Shown: positions 1-8,261, counted from the stretch's first letter. The stretch is 64,000 nucleotides of DNA from Henriciella marina DSM 19595 (GCF_000376805.1 NZ_AQXT01000002.1:2604001-2668000), one strand, 5' to 3'. The notes: a model not told the origin generated them from the sequence alone. Made by a program: numbers and translations.

Positions 1-193
1 CACTGGAATGATCGTCAGCAGGTTCGCGGTAAGCTGGTCGAAGGTCTCCGGCCGCGCAGCCGACGAGACGATCATGCCGAGAGCAAGTGCAAAGACAATA
101 TCCGACAGGTTTTCAATGCGCGTGACTGATCCGCCGCGCCAGTTGAAGCGCGGATCGTGGTCCAGTTCCCGGTTTATCGTTTCACGCAGCATG
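1..193 (-). CDS. TMEM175/DUF1211-like potassium channel, N-terminal part
   Basis: The minus strand opens with ATG at 193 behind a GGGAGAG Shine-Dalgarno and runs 64 codons to the window edge, so only the N-terminus is visible. After a basic/acidic stretch it shows R25-I-E-N-L-S-D31 followed by a hydrophobic helix (VFALALGMIV). This resembles the RxxxFSD signature that opens helix 1 of TMEM175/DUF1211 proteins, a family of six- or twelve-helix potassium-selective channels. Bacterial members are usually near 200 residues, so about two thirds lies outside. Function is inferred from this motif alone. The gene is divergent from the DUF305 gene at 271. Confidence 0.6.
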
Positions 194-270
194 GCGCTCT
201 CCCTTGCACTTTTCGGAACCTAGCCAAGCGCGATGCCTTCTCCAATGAGAAACAAATTGGAGGACGTCCG

Positions 271-801
271 ATGAATACTTCATCTTCCTACATCCGTTTC
301 GGCGCAATGATATTGACGTCCATGGTCGTCATGTTCGCGCTGATGTACTTCAACACTTACGCCTTTGAGCATGTTCGCTGGAGCGAAACGCGTTTCTACA
401 TGACTTTTGTTATGGGCGGCGCAATGGCGATCGTGATGCTCGGCTACATGCTGGGCATGTACAAGAACACCAAAGTGAACATCGCAATTTTCGCGGGTGG
501 CGCGCTGATGCTTCTGGGCGCGCTCTACCTTGTCCGGAGCCAGGCCACAGTCGGCGATCGTTCGTATATGAAAGCCATGATCCCGCACCACTCAATCGCC
601 ATCATGACGAGTGAGAGGGCAAATATTGAAGATGTACGGGTGCGCGAGCTTGCCGACGAGATCATTCAGGCCCAGCGCCGTGAGATCAAGGAGATGGAAT
701 GGTTGATAGAGGACATTGCCGAGAATGGAGTTGCCACAACCCAAACAGACGCAGAGGCGCGTCCTGTTCCCGGCTATGAGGGCCAGTTGACCCCTCAATG
801 A
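271..801 (+). CDS. DUF305 domain membrane protein
   Basis: A 176-residue protein with three predicted membrane helices (about residues 9-28, 42-63 and 70-88), followed by a soluble helical segment carrying MIPHHSIAIM (His106-His107) and an amphipathic helix ending in an EMEW segment. This is the DUF305 arrangement. Related proteins are often found with copper or silver resistance genes and have a ferritin-like bundle with His/Met ligands. The start at 271 is chosen because TTGGAGGA lies about ten bases upstream; the frame stays open further upstream without a ribosome site. The stop overlaps the convergent MerR gene by 7 bases. A metal role is inference from family and neighbours. Confidence 0.8.
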   Translation: MNTSSSYIRFGAMILTSMVVMFALMYFNTYAFEHVRWSETRFYMTFVMGGAMAIVMLGYMLGMYKNTKVNIAIFAGGALMLLGALYLVRSQATVGDRSYMKAMIPHHSIAIMTSERANIEDVRVRELADEIIQAQRREIKEMEWLIEDIAENGVATTQTDAEARPVPGYEGQLTPQ

Positions 802-1199
802 TCGAACGCTGTGAGGATCGGACACGGCCCTTCAGGCCCGTTGGCGCAGGCATTCGCAAGCTTTACAAGGCTGCGGCGCGCTGACTGGAGAGTTCGTATT
901 TCGAGGTCGAGATCAGCGAGTCTCTTCTCGGCAATTTCTCCGGCTCGCCTTCGGTCATGGCTGGCGTCGAGCTCCAGAAGTTCCTCGATCTGCGAAAGGG
1001 TAAAGCCCGCTTTCTGAGCCGAACGGATGAAGCTCAGTGTCTGGAGAGCTTTTTCATCATAGCGCCTTATCCGGCCGATATGACCGGACCCGGCGGGTTT
1101 AACTGGAACCTCCAGGAGGCCGCGGCGCTGATAATAGCGAACAGTTTCAACGCCGACGCCGCAAGCGGCGGCGAGCTGCCCGATGGTCGATGCAGTCAT
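795..1199 (-). CDS. MerR-family transcriptional regulator lacking MerR Cys82
   Basis: A 134-residue MerR regulator. The N-terminal winged helix-turn-helix reads IGQLAAACGVGVETVRYYQR (residues 6-25), followed by the RRYDE segment and a long dimerisation helix. The C-terminus carries C118 and C126 in the CANGPEGPCPI loop, matching Cys117 and Cys126 of mercuric MerR. The position equivalent to Cys82 is Asp (H81-D82), so the classical three-cysteine Hg(II) site is incomplete. The gene is divergent from the glutaredoxin-MauE gene and its GGAG ribosome site overlaps the -35 region of that gene's promoter. It probably controls both genes; the effector is unknown. Confidence 0.85.
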   Translation of the reverse strand: MTASTIGQLAAACGVGVETVRYYQRRGLLEVPVKPAGSGHIGRIRRYDEKALQTLSFIRSAQKAGFTLSQIEELLELDASHDRRRAGEIAEKRLADLDLEIRTLQSARRSLVKLANACANGPEGPCPILTAFDH

Positions 1200-1202
1200 G
1201 TC

Positions 1203-1234
1203 TTGACTCCGTACCGTGGTACAGACCCCATATG
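1203..1234 (+). promoter_or_regulatory. MerR-type promoter/operator
   Basis: TTGACT at 1203-1208 and a -10-like CATATG at 1229-1234 are separated by 20 bases, the over-long spacing typical of MerR-activated promoters. Between them lies the dyad GTACC-GT-GGTAC (1211-1222), with an extra outer C-G pair. The promoter points at the glutaredoxin-MauE gene and ends 4 bases from the start of the MerR gene, so regulator binding would affect both directions. Confidence 0.75.
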
Positions 1235-1274
1235 GATGGTCGCCTCGAATGTGAAAGAGATGGAGTGAACCGAG

Positions 1275-2066
1275 ATGTCAGAGACGACGCCAGATACCGC
1301 AAGCCGAACCGAGGGCCCCGCAGCCCGGTCCGGACCGAATAAGGCCGTGCTCTATCGCATGGTCATGGACAAGCACATTTGTCCATTCGGCCTGAAATCG
1401 CGAGATCTCCTAAAGCGCGAAGGTTTCGAGATTGAAGACAATCACCTCACAACCCGCGAGGAAACGGACGCCTTCAAGCTGAAGCATGACGTGAAGACGA
1501 CGCCGCAGGCCTGGATCAATGGTGAGCGTATCGGCGGTCATGATGAGCTGCGCCGCCATTTCGGAAAATCTACCGCGGCCGACAGGGAAGGCGAGACTAG
1601 CTACACGCCGGTCGTTGCGATTTTTGCGACATCCTTCCTGATGGCGCTGGCGGTCAGCTATTTTGCGTCAGGGACGATCTTCACCTTCCGCGCCATTGAG
1701 CTCTTCATCGCGATTGCCATGTGTGTGCTCGCGATCCAGAAGCTGCAGGATCTAACCGCTTTCCAGAACCAGTTCCTCGGCTATGACCTGCTTGCCCAAC
1801 GCCATGTGCGCTATGCCTTCGTCTATCCGTTCGCCGAGGCCTTTGCGGGCATACTGATGATTGCAGGCGCGCTTATCTGGCTGGCGGCGCCGGTCGCGAT
1901 CTTTATCGGGACGATCGGGGCCGTTTCTGTGGCCAAGGCGGTCTATATCGACAAGCGCGAGCTGAAATGCGCCTGTGTTGGCGGCAACTCGAATGTCCCG
2001 CTTGGGTTTGTCTCCCTGACGGAGAACCTGATGATGATCGCCATGGGCCTCTGGATGCTGTTCTAG
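1275..2066 (+). CDS. Glutaredoxin-MauE fusion membrane protein
   Basis: A 263-residue fusion. Residues 24-97 form a glutaredoxin fold with a single-cysteine active site (C36-PFG) and the cis-proline motif TTPQ (75-78). Residues 111-263 form a four-helix MauE/DoxX-type membrane domain with a cytosol-edge C232-x-C234 pair followed by VGGN. MauE-like proteins act in thiol redox chemistry of the envelope, so the fusion may pass reducing equivalents across the inner membrane. ATG at 1275 follows GGAG by nine bases. It sits under a MerR-type promoter and 20 bases before the sirtuin gene. The substrate is not known. Confidence 0.75.
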   Translation: MSETTPDTASRTEGPAARSGPNKAVLYRMVMDKHICPFGLKSRDLLKREGFEIEDNHLTTREETDAFKLKHDVKTTPQAWINGERIGGHDELRRHFGKSTAADREGETSYTPVVAIFATSFLMALAVSYFASGTIFTFRAIELFIAIAMCVLAIQKLQDLTAFQNQFLGYDLLAQRHVRYAFVYPFAEAFAGILMIAGALIWLAAPVAIFIGTIGAVSVAKAVYIDKRELKCACVGGNSNVPLGFVSLTENLMMIAMGLWMLF

Positions 2067-2086
2067 CGCTGCGCTAAGATCACCTC

Positions 2087-2839
2087 ATGAGCACAGCTAA
2101 ATCCCTCGCGGAGATGATCCGCGCCGCCGACCGCGTCCTTGTCTTTACAGGCGCAGGTATCTCGACAGAAAGTGGCATCCCCGACTTCAGAAGCCCGGGC
2201 GGTGTCTGGTCGAAAATGAAGCCTATCTATTATCAGGACTTCGTGTCTGACCGTGATGCGCGGCGCGAAGCCTGGAACCGCGTCTTCAACCGCACGGCAG
2301 GCTGGGTCGGCGCGAGCCCGAACACGGGGCACCTCGCGATCGCCGAACTGGTAAAGCAGGGCAAGGTGAGCGCCGTCGTTACCCAGAATGTAGATAATCT
2401 GCATCAGGATTCAGGCGTGCCCGACGACAAGGTGATCGAGATCCACGGGAATGCCTCCTACGCCAAATGCCTTGAATGCGGGATGCGCCATGAATTCGAT
2501 GAGCTGCGCGCACCTTGGGAAACTGATGAAGAGCTTGTCTGCGCGTCCTGCGCGGGGCTTCTGAAGACGGCGACAATCTCGTTCGGGCAGGCTATGCCTG
2601 AAGACAAGATGGCGCGCGCGATAGCAGAGGCAGAATCCTGCGACCTCTGTATCGTGCTTGGGTCTTCGCTGGTGGTCTATCCGGCGTCAGGCATTCCGGT
2701 AATGGCGGCACGGGCAGGGGCCCGTCTCGTCATCGTCAACCGGGAGCCGACCGACCTTGACCCCTATGCCAGCCTCGTCCTCAACACCGAGATCGGTGCG
2801 TTGATGGATGAGGTCATGCAGGAACTTGAAACCGCATAG
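2087..2839 (+). CDS. cobB: NAD-dependent protein deacylase, Sir2 family
   Basis: A 250-residue sirtuin. It has the NAD-binding motifs GAGIS (22-26), IPDFRSPGG (31-39) and TQNVDNLHQDSG (99-110), the catalytic His120 in EIHGNA, and four zinc-binding cysteines at 128, 131, 152 and 155. The family removes acyl groups from lysines using NAD, giving nicotinamide and O-acyl-ADP-ribose. The start is 20 bases after the glutaredoxin-MauE stop, so the two may be cotranscribed. A strong terminator follows directly. The protein is cytosolic and complete. Confidence 0.93.
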   Translation: MSTAKSLAEMIRAADRVLVFTGAGISTESGIPDFRSPGGVWSKMKPIYYQDFVSDRDARREAWNRVFNRTAGWVGASPNTGHLAIAELVKQGKVSAVVTQNVDNLHQDSGVPDDKVIEIHGNASYAKCLECGMRHEFDELRAPWETDEELVCASCAGLLKTATISFGQAMPEDKMARAIAEAESCDLCIVLGSSLVVYPASGIPVMAARAGARLVIVNREPTDLDPYASLVLNTEIGALMDEVMQELETA

Positions 2840-2843
2840 AAAA

Positions 2844-2870
2844 AGCCCCGGACGCAAAACGCCCGGGGCT
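2844..2870. terminator. Bidirectional intrinsic terminator between cobB and etfA
   Basis: AGCCCCGG (2844-2851) pairs with CCGGGGCT (2863-2870) across an 11-base loop. T-rich sequence follows on the plus strand and A-rich sequence precedes it, so it can serve both convergent genes. Confidence 0.85.
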
Positions 2871-2898
2871 CTTCATTTTTGTCTGCTCGTCTTGCGAC

Positions 2899-3828
2899 CT
2901 AGAGCGCGTCCGTGAGTTCAGGGACGGCGGTGAAGAGGTCGGCGACCAGGCCGTAATCGGCAACCTGGAAGATCGGGGCCTCTTCATCCTTGTTGATCGC
3001 AACGATGATCTTGGAGTCCTTCATGCCAGCAAGGTGCTGGATGGCGCCAGAGATACCGACGGCGATGTAGAGCTCAGGCGCGACGATCTTGCCGGTCTGG
3101 CCGACCTGATAGTCGTTCGGCGCATAGCCTGCATCGACAGCGGCGCGGGAGGCGCCGATACCGGCACCGAGCTTGTCAGCCAGCGGGATCATCAGCCGGT
3201 CGAACTCTTCCTTCGAGCCAAGTGCGCGGCCGCCGGACACGATCGTCTTGGCGGAGGTGAGCTCCGGACGGTCGGACTGGACGATACGCTCTTCGACAAA
3301 GGCCGACTTGAACGGGCCAGCTGGCGCGTCAACGGTCTCAACCGAGGCGGAGCCGCCTTCACCAGCCGCATCGAACGACGTACCGCGAACGGTGACGACC
3401 TTCTTTGCGTCAGACGATTTGACCGTCATCATTGCGTTGCCCGCATAGATCGGACGTTCGAACGTGTCGGCGTCGATCACGCCGGAGATGTCGGAAATCT
3501 GCATCACGTCGAGCTTTGCTGCGACGCGCGGGGTGCAGTTCTTGCCCATGGTCGTGGCAGGCGCGAAGAATGCGTCATATCCATCCATAAGCGGAACGAT
3601 CAGGGCTTCCATTGCTTCAGCCAGCTGCTTTTCGAAAGCGTCGCCATCGACATGGAGAACCTTGCGGACACCATCAATCTTGCTGGCCGCTTCGGCGATG
3701 CCGCCGGCGCCCTTGCCGGCAACCAGAATGTCGATGTCCCCGCCCATCGCCTTGGCGGCCGTAACCGTCTTGTGCGTGGCGTCGGAGAGCGTCTCATTAT
3801 CGTGATCAGCGAGTACAAGAACAGCCAT
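2899..3828 (-). CDS. etfA: Electron transfer flavoprotein subunit alpha
   Basis: A 309-residue EtfA. The N-terminal half is the ETF alpha/beta fold starting [10 protein letters not shown]. The C-terminal FAD-binding half contains [19 protein letters not shown], the VGQTGK segment, GISGAIQH and [10 protein letters not shown]. With EtfB it carries electrons from acyl-CoA and other dehydrogenases to ETF-ubiquinone oxidoreductase at the membrane. Its ATG shares one base with the etfB stop (TAATG), so the two are translationally coupled. It is convergent with cobB across a shared terminator. Confidence 0.96.
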   Translation of the reverse strand: MAVLVLADHDNETLSDATHKTVTAAKAMGGDIDILVAGKGAGGIAEAASKIDGVRKVLHVDGDAFEKQLAEAMEALIVPLMDGYDAFFAPATTMGKNCTPRVAAKLDVMQISDISGVIDADTFERPIYAGNAMMTVKSSDAKKVVTVRGTSFDAAGEGGSASVETVDAPAGPFKSAFVEERIVQSDRPELTSAKTIVSGGRALGSKEEFDRLMIPLADKLGAGIGASRAAVDAGYAPNDYQVGQTGKIVAPELYIAVGISGAIQHLAGMKDSKIIVAINKDEEAPIFQVADYGLVADLFTAVPELTDAL

Positions 3829-4574
3829 TACACCGCTCCTTTCGATTTCAGTTTGGAGACGAGTTCAGCAACGTCCTCAACCTTCTCACCGGCTTCACGC
3901 TCTGGCGGCTCGGTGACTTTCACGACGCTGAGACGGGCCGCTGTGTCGACACCATAGTCTGCCGGTGTCTTCTCATCGATCGGCTTCTTCTTCGCCTTCA
4001 TGATGTTTGGCAAAGAGGCGTAACGTGGCTCGTTGAGCCGCAGATCGGTCGTGACGATTGCCGGGGTCTGCAGCGCGAGCGTCTGAAGACCGCCATCGAC
4101 CTCACGGGTGACCGTGATCTTGCCGTCTTCGATCACGACCTCGGAGGCGAACGTGCCTTGCGGCCAGTCGAGCAGAGCGCCGAGCATCTGACCGGTCTGA
4201 TTGGAGTCGTCGTCGATTGCCTGCTTGCCGAGAATGACAAGGTCAGGGCTCTCTTCGCCGACGATCTTCTGAAGGATCTTGGCGACGGCGAGCGGCTCAA
4301 CCATGTCGTCGGTCTTCACCAGGATGCCGCGATCAGCGCCCATGGCGAGCGCCGTGCGCAGGGTTTCCTGGGCCTGCTGGGGCCCTACGGAAACCACGAC
4401 GACCTCCTCGACCACGCCTTTTTCTTTCAGGCGAACGGCCTCTTCGACGGAAATCTCGTCGAACGGGTTCATGGACATTTTCACGTTGGCAAGGTCAACG
4501 CCGCTCTGGTCAGACTTTACGCGGACCTTCACATTGTAGTCGATGACCCGCTTTACGGGTACGAGCACCTTCAT
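3828..4574 (-). CDS. etfB: Electron transfer flavoprotein subunit beta
   Basis: A 248-residue EtfB. It starts [14 protein letters not shown] and carries the AMP-binding region with [19 protein letters not shown] near residues 116-134 and the recognition loop [20 protein letters not shown]. It forms the heterodimer with EtfA, encoded immediately downstream. GGAGCC lies upstream of the ATG. In many alphaproteobacteria this pair follows the cobalamin adenosyltransferase and two-helix protein genes, as it does here. Confidence 0.96.
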   Translation of the reverse strand: MKVLVPVKRVIDYNVKVRVKSDQSGVDLANVKMSMNPFDEISVEEAVRLKEKGVVEEVVVVSVGPQQAQETLRTALAMGADRGILVKTDDMVEPLAVAKILQKIVGEESPDLVILGKQAIDDDSNQTGQMLGALLDWPQGTFASEVVIEDGKITVTREVDGGLQTLALQTPAIVTTDLRLNEPRYASLPNIMKAKKKPIDEKTPADYGVDTAARLSVVKVTEPPEREAGEKVEDVAELVSKLKSKGAV

Positions 4575-4730
4575 CGGCTGGCTCCTGTTTTATGCCTGTT
4601 AAACTCGTGATGACCTAGAGAAGGCAGGTGCAACAATCAAGCGCGGCTCCCGCGTCAAGGTCATTTCGCCGCTGCAAGCAATTGTTGCGGCGGCATTCAG
4701 TGACAAGAAAGGCCCGGCGATCAGGCCCGG

Positions 4731-4985
4731 CTATTCTTGCGTCTTTTCGGTGTCCTCGAACCAAACCTCGACAGGTCCTTTGAGCGTCAGCGTCAAGGGA
4801 TTGCCCTTACGGTCGAGTGATTTGCCGGCGGCGACTTTGATCCAGCCTTCCGAGAGGCAGTATTCTACGACGTTCGTCCGCTCCTGATCCTTGAAGCGCA
4901 CGCCAATGCCGCGCTGGATGAGGTCTGCGTCATAATAGCGGCTGCGAGGGTTCAGGCTCAGCCTGTCTGGCGGTGTATATGTCAT
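4731..4985 (-). CDS. DUF3297 family protein
   Basis: An 84-residue protein starting MTYTPPDRLSLNPRS and containing RGIGVRFKDQERTNVVEYC, SEGWIKVAAG and LTLTLKGPVEVW. This matches the DUF3297 family of small soluble proteins of unknown function common in alpha- and gammaproteobacteria. The ATG at 4985 fits the family N-terminus. A TTG 36 bases upstream would add 12 residues, and neither start has a clear ribosome site. It lies between etfB and the adenosyltransferase gene, all on the minus strand. Confidence 0.82.
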   Translation of the reverse strand: MTYTPPDRLSLNPRSRYYDADLIQRGIGVRFKDQERTNVVEYCLSEGWIKVAAGKSLDRKGNPLTLTLKGPVEVWFEDTEKTQE

Positions 4986-5120
4986 GGAGGTTTCAATGCC
5001 TTCGAACGGGATCAAGCTCAACCCGTGAAATGCAAGCAGCCGTTTCTCCCGGGGGCCTCCCGATTGCCAGCCAGGACAAGCCGCGATCGATATGCAATGA
5101 AGAAAAACAGGGTGTCCCGG

Positions 5121-5693
5121 CTAGCGGTTCTCGCCCGGCTTCCATTTGATGTCGCTCTTGCCGTTTTCATTTGCGGCCCGCGAGGCGACGAAAAGCCAAT
5201 CTGATAACCTGTTTATGAAGGCGAGCGCGTCCGGGCTCACTTTTTCGCTCTCGTCGCTTGCGACACGGGCAACATCACGTTCGGCGCGCCGGCAAATCGT
5301 CCGGCAGACATGGAGATGCGCTGACAGAGCGCTCCCGCCCGGCAGGACGAAGCTATCAAGCGGAGCGATGTTCGCATTCATCTCGTCGATTTCCGTCTCA
5401 AGACGGGTCGTCTGCGCGGCGACGACCCGCAAAGGCTCCCAGCCGAGAGGTTTGTCGCGTTCCGGTGTGGCGAGATCTGCGCCAAGATCGAACAGGTCAT
5501 TCTGTATCCTGCGAAGCCGGTTTGCCATGGCATCATCTGCGTGAAGGACCGCGACCCCAAGCGCGGCATTGACTTCATCGACACTGCCATAGGCGGTGAC
5601 ACGCGCGTTCCACTTTTCAACAGGCTCACCGGTCGCAAGGCGTGTTGTGCCGCCATCGCCTGTGCGGGTGTAGATCTTGTCCAGTTTCACCAT
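5121..5693 (-). CDS. Cob(I)alamin adenosyltransferase, PduO type
   Basis: A 190-residue PduO-type ATP:cob(I)alamin adenosyltransferase. The nucleotide-binding N-terminus reads KIYTRTGDGGTTRL (residues 6-19), followed by the SVDEVNAALG helix, the RRAERDV segment and FINRLSDWLFVASR. It makes adenosylcobalamin, the cofactor for example of methylmalonyl-CoA mutase. ATG at 5693 is preferred: AGGGAG lies ten bases upstream and it matches family N-termini. A TTG 21 bases earlier is possible. It is 33 bases after the two-helix protein gene. Confidence 0.93.
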   Translation of the reverse strand: MVKLDKIYTRTGDGGTTRLATGEPVEKWNARVTAYGSVDEVNAALGVAVLHADDAMANRLRRIQNDLFDLGADLATPERDKPLGWEPLRVVAAQTTRLETEIDEMNANIAPLDSFVLPGGSALSAHLHVCRTICRRAERDVARVASDESEKVSPDALAFINRLSDWLFVASRAANENGKSDIKWKPGENR

Positions 5694-5726
5694 GATTAGC
5701 CGTCTCCCTGCCAAATTTAGGTAAGC

Positions 5727-5930
5727 CTAGCTGAATACACCTGCCGCAAGCGCCACGGCACAGAGGAGTGCAATTGCGATGGCTTGCACCAGCACGCGCA
5801 GCCGCATCAGCTTGTTGGACCGGCTCGCCTGCCCATTATCGGACCGGGCGAGATTGGTGATACCTAGCACCAGCACCACCACCAGGGCGGCGATGGTGAT
5901 ATAGAAAGCGACCATCAGGATATTTGTCAT
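5727..5930 (-). CDS. Small two-helix membrane protein (HIG1-like)
   Basis: A 67-residue protein with two membrane helices (about residues 5-24 and 46-65) joined by a basic loop RSNKLMRLRVLVQ. This resembles the HIG1-like small twin-helix proteins of alphaproteobacteria, which are related to mitochondrial respiratory supercomplex factors. The gene sits directly before the cobalamin adenosyltransferase and upstream of etfBA, a conserved order. Its biochemical role in bacteria is not established. Confidence 0.8.
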   Translation of the reverse strand: MTNILMVAFYITIAALVVVLVLGITNLARSDNGQASRSNKLMRLRVLVQAIAIALLCAVALAAGVFS

Positions 5931-6153
5931 CGAACTTCCCTTCTGCCTGAGTATCTAGGCGCGCAGGGACGTAAAGTCATGCCCGCATGGATGCGCTGCC
6001 TCGACGCAGCCGGAATTGGCAGGATGAAAATAATTTCACCTTGCCGGGATATTGCCGACAACTCGGCCGAGGCGCATCTTCATAATTACCGAGACATTTC
6101 GTCCCGGTGTTTGTGGGCACAAATCAATTGCCCAGTTTTGAAAGCCACGCGCG

Positions 6154-6252
6154 ATGACCTCGCAAAATTCCAAACCAGGACAAAAGCCAGGCGCCAAACC
6201 AGCTGGCAAGCCAAGCAAGCCTGCCGCACCGGGCAAGCCAAAGGCGAAATAG
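6154..6252 (+). CDS. Possible 32-residue Lys/Pro-rich peptide
   Basis: ATG at 6154 opens a 32-codon frame whose product is almost entirely Lys, Pro, Ala and Gly, with repeated KPG, AKP and GKP units, strongly basic and without hydrophobic residues. It ends 21 bases before a strong intrinsic terminator, as expected for a small monocistronic transcript. The ribosome site is weak (GAAAG about 12 bases upstream). The composition is far from random for this GC level, but coding status is unproven and the transcript could instead be a small RNA. Confidence 0.4.
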   Translation: MTSQNSKPGQKPGAKPAGKPSKPAAPGKPKAK

Positions 6253-6273
6253 GCCGGTCTCTGACCGCTATCG

Positions 6274-6304
6274 AGACCCGGATGCCGCCACCGCATCCGG
6301 GTCT
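6274..6304 (+). terminator. Strong intrinsic terminator
   Basis: AGACCCGGATGC (6274-6285) and GCATCCGGGTCT (6293-6304) form a perfect 12-bp stem with a 7-base loop, followed by TTT. It terminates whatever is transcribed from the spacer before rpoH. Confidence 0.88.
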
Positions 6305-6499
6305 TTTAAGTTGTCCCGGGCTCTTTTTGCTCTTCCAAATTTCAGCCTTACTCCCCATTTATGCTGTAGCGCGATAACGCAAATGCGCTTGAGGGGGAGA
6401 GACGCTGCCGCAAGTCGGGGCTACAAGCTTTCTCCAGAACCGATACGGAACTGATGCCGCACTCAAGGGTCAGTACCTGTAGACACGGAGAAAAGGCAG

Positions 6500-7387
6500 A
6501 TGGCTGCTAAAACATCGATTGCGCTGAGCCCTGAACAGGGTCTGAGCCGCTATCTTACCGAAATTCGCAAATTTCCCATGCTGGAGAAGCAGCAGGAATT
6601 CATGCTCGCCAAACGCTGGCAGGCGCATGAAGACACTGATGCTGCCGAGCAAATGGTGACGTCCCACCTGCGCCTGGTCGCGAAAATCGCTATGGGCTAC
6701 CGCGGGTATGGCCTGCCCATGGCGGAGGTGATTTCCGAAGGGAATGTCGGCCTTATGCAGGCGGTCAAGAAATTTGACCCTGACAAGGGCTTCCGCCTTG
6801 CCACCTACGCCATGTGGTGGATTCGCGCTGCCATTCAGGAATACATCCTGCGCAGCTGGAGCCTTGTGAAGCTTGGCACCACGGCTGCCCAAAAAAAGCT
6901 CTTCTTCAATCTTCGCCGGATCAAAGGTGAGATCAGCGCGCTCGATAGCGGCGATCTAAATCCCGATCAGGTTCGCGTCATCGCTGAACGGCTGAACGTG
7001 CCCGAAAAAGATGTGCGCAGCATGAATGGCCGCATGAGCGGCTCTGATGCCTCGCTCAACGCGCCGATGGGCCAGGAAGGCGACATGGAGTGGCAGGACT
7101 GGCTCACAGATGATGAGCCGGGGCAGGCAGATAACTACGCCAACCGTCAGGAGTTCGATAGCCGCATGGAGCTTCTTCAGGAAGCCATGGGGGATCTCTC
7201 CGAGCGCGAGCAGCACATTCTGCAGGAGCGCCGCCTGACTGATGATCCTAAGACGCTGGAGCAGCTTTCAGAAGTCTACAACGTCTCCCGTGAGCGTATC
7301 CGCCAGATCGAGGTCCGCGCCTTCGAGAAGATTCAGAAGGCGATGAAACGTATGGCGAAAGAACAGGGCCTGCCCGCAGGCGCCTGA
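6500..7387 (+). CDS. rpoH: RNA polymerase heat-shock sigma factor (sigma-32)
   Basis: A 295-residue sigma-32. Region 2 includes DPDKGFRLATYAMWWIRAAI (93-112), the RpoH-box QKKLFFNLRR is at 131-140, and region 4 ends with a helix-turn-helix (LEQLSEVYNVSRERIRQIEV) near residues 250-270. It directs RNA polymerase to heat-shock promoters and is normally degraded by FtsH, which is encoded at 23-25 kb. GGAGAAAAGGC precedes the ATG. A terminator follows immediately, so it is probably transcribed alone. Confidence 0.96.
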   Translation: MAAKTSIALSPEQGLSRYLTEIRKFPMLEKQQEFMLAKRWQAHEDTDAAEQMVTSHLRLVAKIAMGYRGYGLPMAEVISEGNVGLMQAVKKFDPDKGFRLATYAMWWIRAAIQEYILRSWSLVKLGTTAAQKKLFFNLRRIKGEISALDSGDLNPDQVRVIAERLNVPEKDVRSMNGRMSGSDASLNAPMGQEGDMEWQDWLTDDEPGQADNYANRQEFDSRMELLQEAMGDLSEREQHILQERRLTDDPKTLEQLSEVYNVSRERIRQIEVRAFEKIQKAMKRMAKEQGLPAGA

Positions 7388-7410
7388 CATGCTCCCATTA
7401 GAATTTTAGG

Positions 7411-7437
7411 CGCCCGGCTGGTTGGGCTGGCCGGGCG
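7411..7437 (+). terminator. rpoH terminator
   Basis: CGCCCGGC (7411-7418) and GCCGGGCG (7430-7437) form an 8-bp GC-rich stem with an 11-base loop followed by TTTT. Confidence 0.85.
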
Positions 7438-7463
7438 TTTTCGTTTGTGGGAGACAGGCGCTC

Positions 7464-8261
7464 ATGACCCTTGTTCCCATAAGCGACGCCGATGACCTGC
7501 GTATCGCGCCCTACACCTCAATCAGGGAGCGCGACCTCACAGGGCGCGGCGATGGGCGGTTTATTGTCGAGGGAAAAGTGACGCTGGACATTCTTCTGTC
7601 GCGCTCCCGCTTCGTGATCGAAAGTGTTTTCATTGGCGAATCCCGGCTGGAGCCACTGAGCGATATGCTCGCGCGCGTACCCGATGATGTACCGGTCTAT
7701 GTCGCGCCTCAGATGATTATGGATGAGGTGGCAGGTTTTCCGATCCATCGCGGCGTGCTTGCCTGCGCGCGCAAGGGCGATCCGGTGCGCATGGACCAGC
7801 TGCTCCAGGCGGACACGCTGCTCGTCCTCAATGGCGTTTCCAATCACGACAATGTGGGCGCGGCGTTCAGGAACGCAGCGGCTTTCGGTGCGGGCGGTGT
7901 CCTCCTCGATGAGGGCAGCTGCGACCCGCTCTACAGAAAATCGATACGCGTCTCAGCGGGGGCGGCGCTCTGGCTACCTTTCCTTCATGAAGAATGCGGC
8001 GAGGATCACCTCTCGATGCTCACACAAGCCGGGTTCGATGTCTGGGCGATGACGCCGCGCGACGATGCAGAAATCCTCCACAATCTCGTGCCAGGATGCA
8101 AGACGGCCATCCTTCTGGGTCCCGAAGGGCCAGGCCTTGAGGCCGGTCTCATCGACAGCGCGCGACCCGTCCGGATTGCGATGAGCGATGGCTTCGACAG
8201 CATCAATGTGGCGACCGCGGGCGCCATCGCGCTCGCTCATCTGCATTCCAGCAAGAGCTGA
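7464..8261 (+). CDS. TrmH/SpoU-family RNA methyltransferase
   Basis: A 265-residue SpoU-class (SPOUT) methyltransferase. An N-terminal RNA-binding domain is followed by the three knot motifs: VSNHDNVGAAFRNAAAFG, ILLGPEGPGL and SINVATAGAIALAH. The family 2'-O-methylates tRNA or rRNA ribose using S-adenosylmethionine. ATG at 7464 is preceded by GGGAGA; the frame extends further upstream into the rpoH terminator, which is unlikely to be translated. The exact target nucleotide cannot be told from sequence. Confidence 0.88.
   Translation: MTLVPISDADDLRIAPYTSIRERDLTGRGDGRFIVEGKVTLDILLSRSRFVIESVFIGESRLEPLSDMLARVPDDVPVYVAPQMIMDEVAGFPIHRGVLACARKGDPVRMDQLLQADTLLVLNGVSNHDNVGAAFRNAAAFGAGGVLLDEGSCDPLYRKSIRVSAGAALWLPFLHEECGEDHLSMLTQAGFDVWAMTPRDDAEILHNLVPGCKTAILLGPEGPGLEAGLIDSARPVRIAMSDGFDSINVATAGAIALAHLHSSKS

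Larger units (their letters stand above)
5931..6499. other. 569-bp spacer upstream of rpoH
   Basis: No conventional gene is convincing here. The spacer holds a 32-codon Lys/Pro-rich frame (6154-6252), a strong terminator (6274-6304) and about 190 bases of rpoH leader. The terminator implies a short transcript starting inside the spacer, coding or not. No clean sigma-70 or heat-shock promoter could be picked by eye. Confidence 0.6.

Noticed and set aside
5979-6377. A 132-codon frame in the rpoH upstream spacer
   Set aside because: It runs through a strong terminator and has no coding signature; the short KP-rich frame in another phase is the better candidate.
6370-6499. Heat-shock or sigma-70 promoter for rpoH
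   Set aside because: CTTGA occurs near 6388 but no -10 partner at acceptable spacing could be identified by eye.
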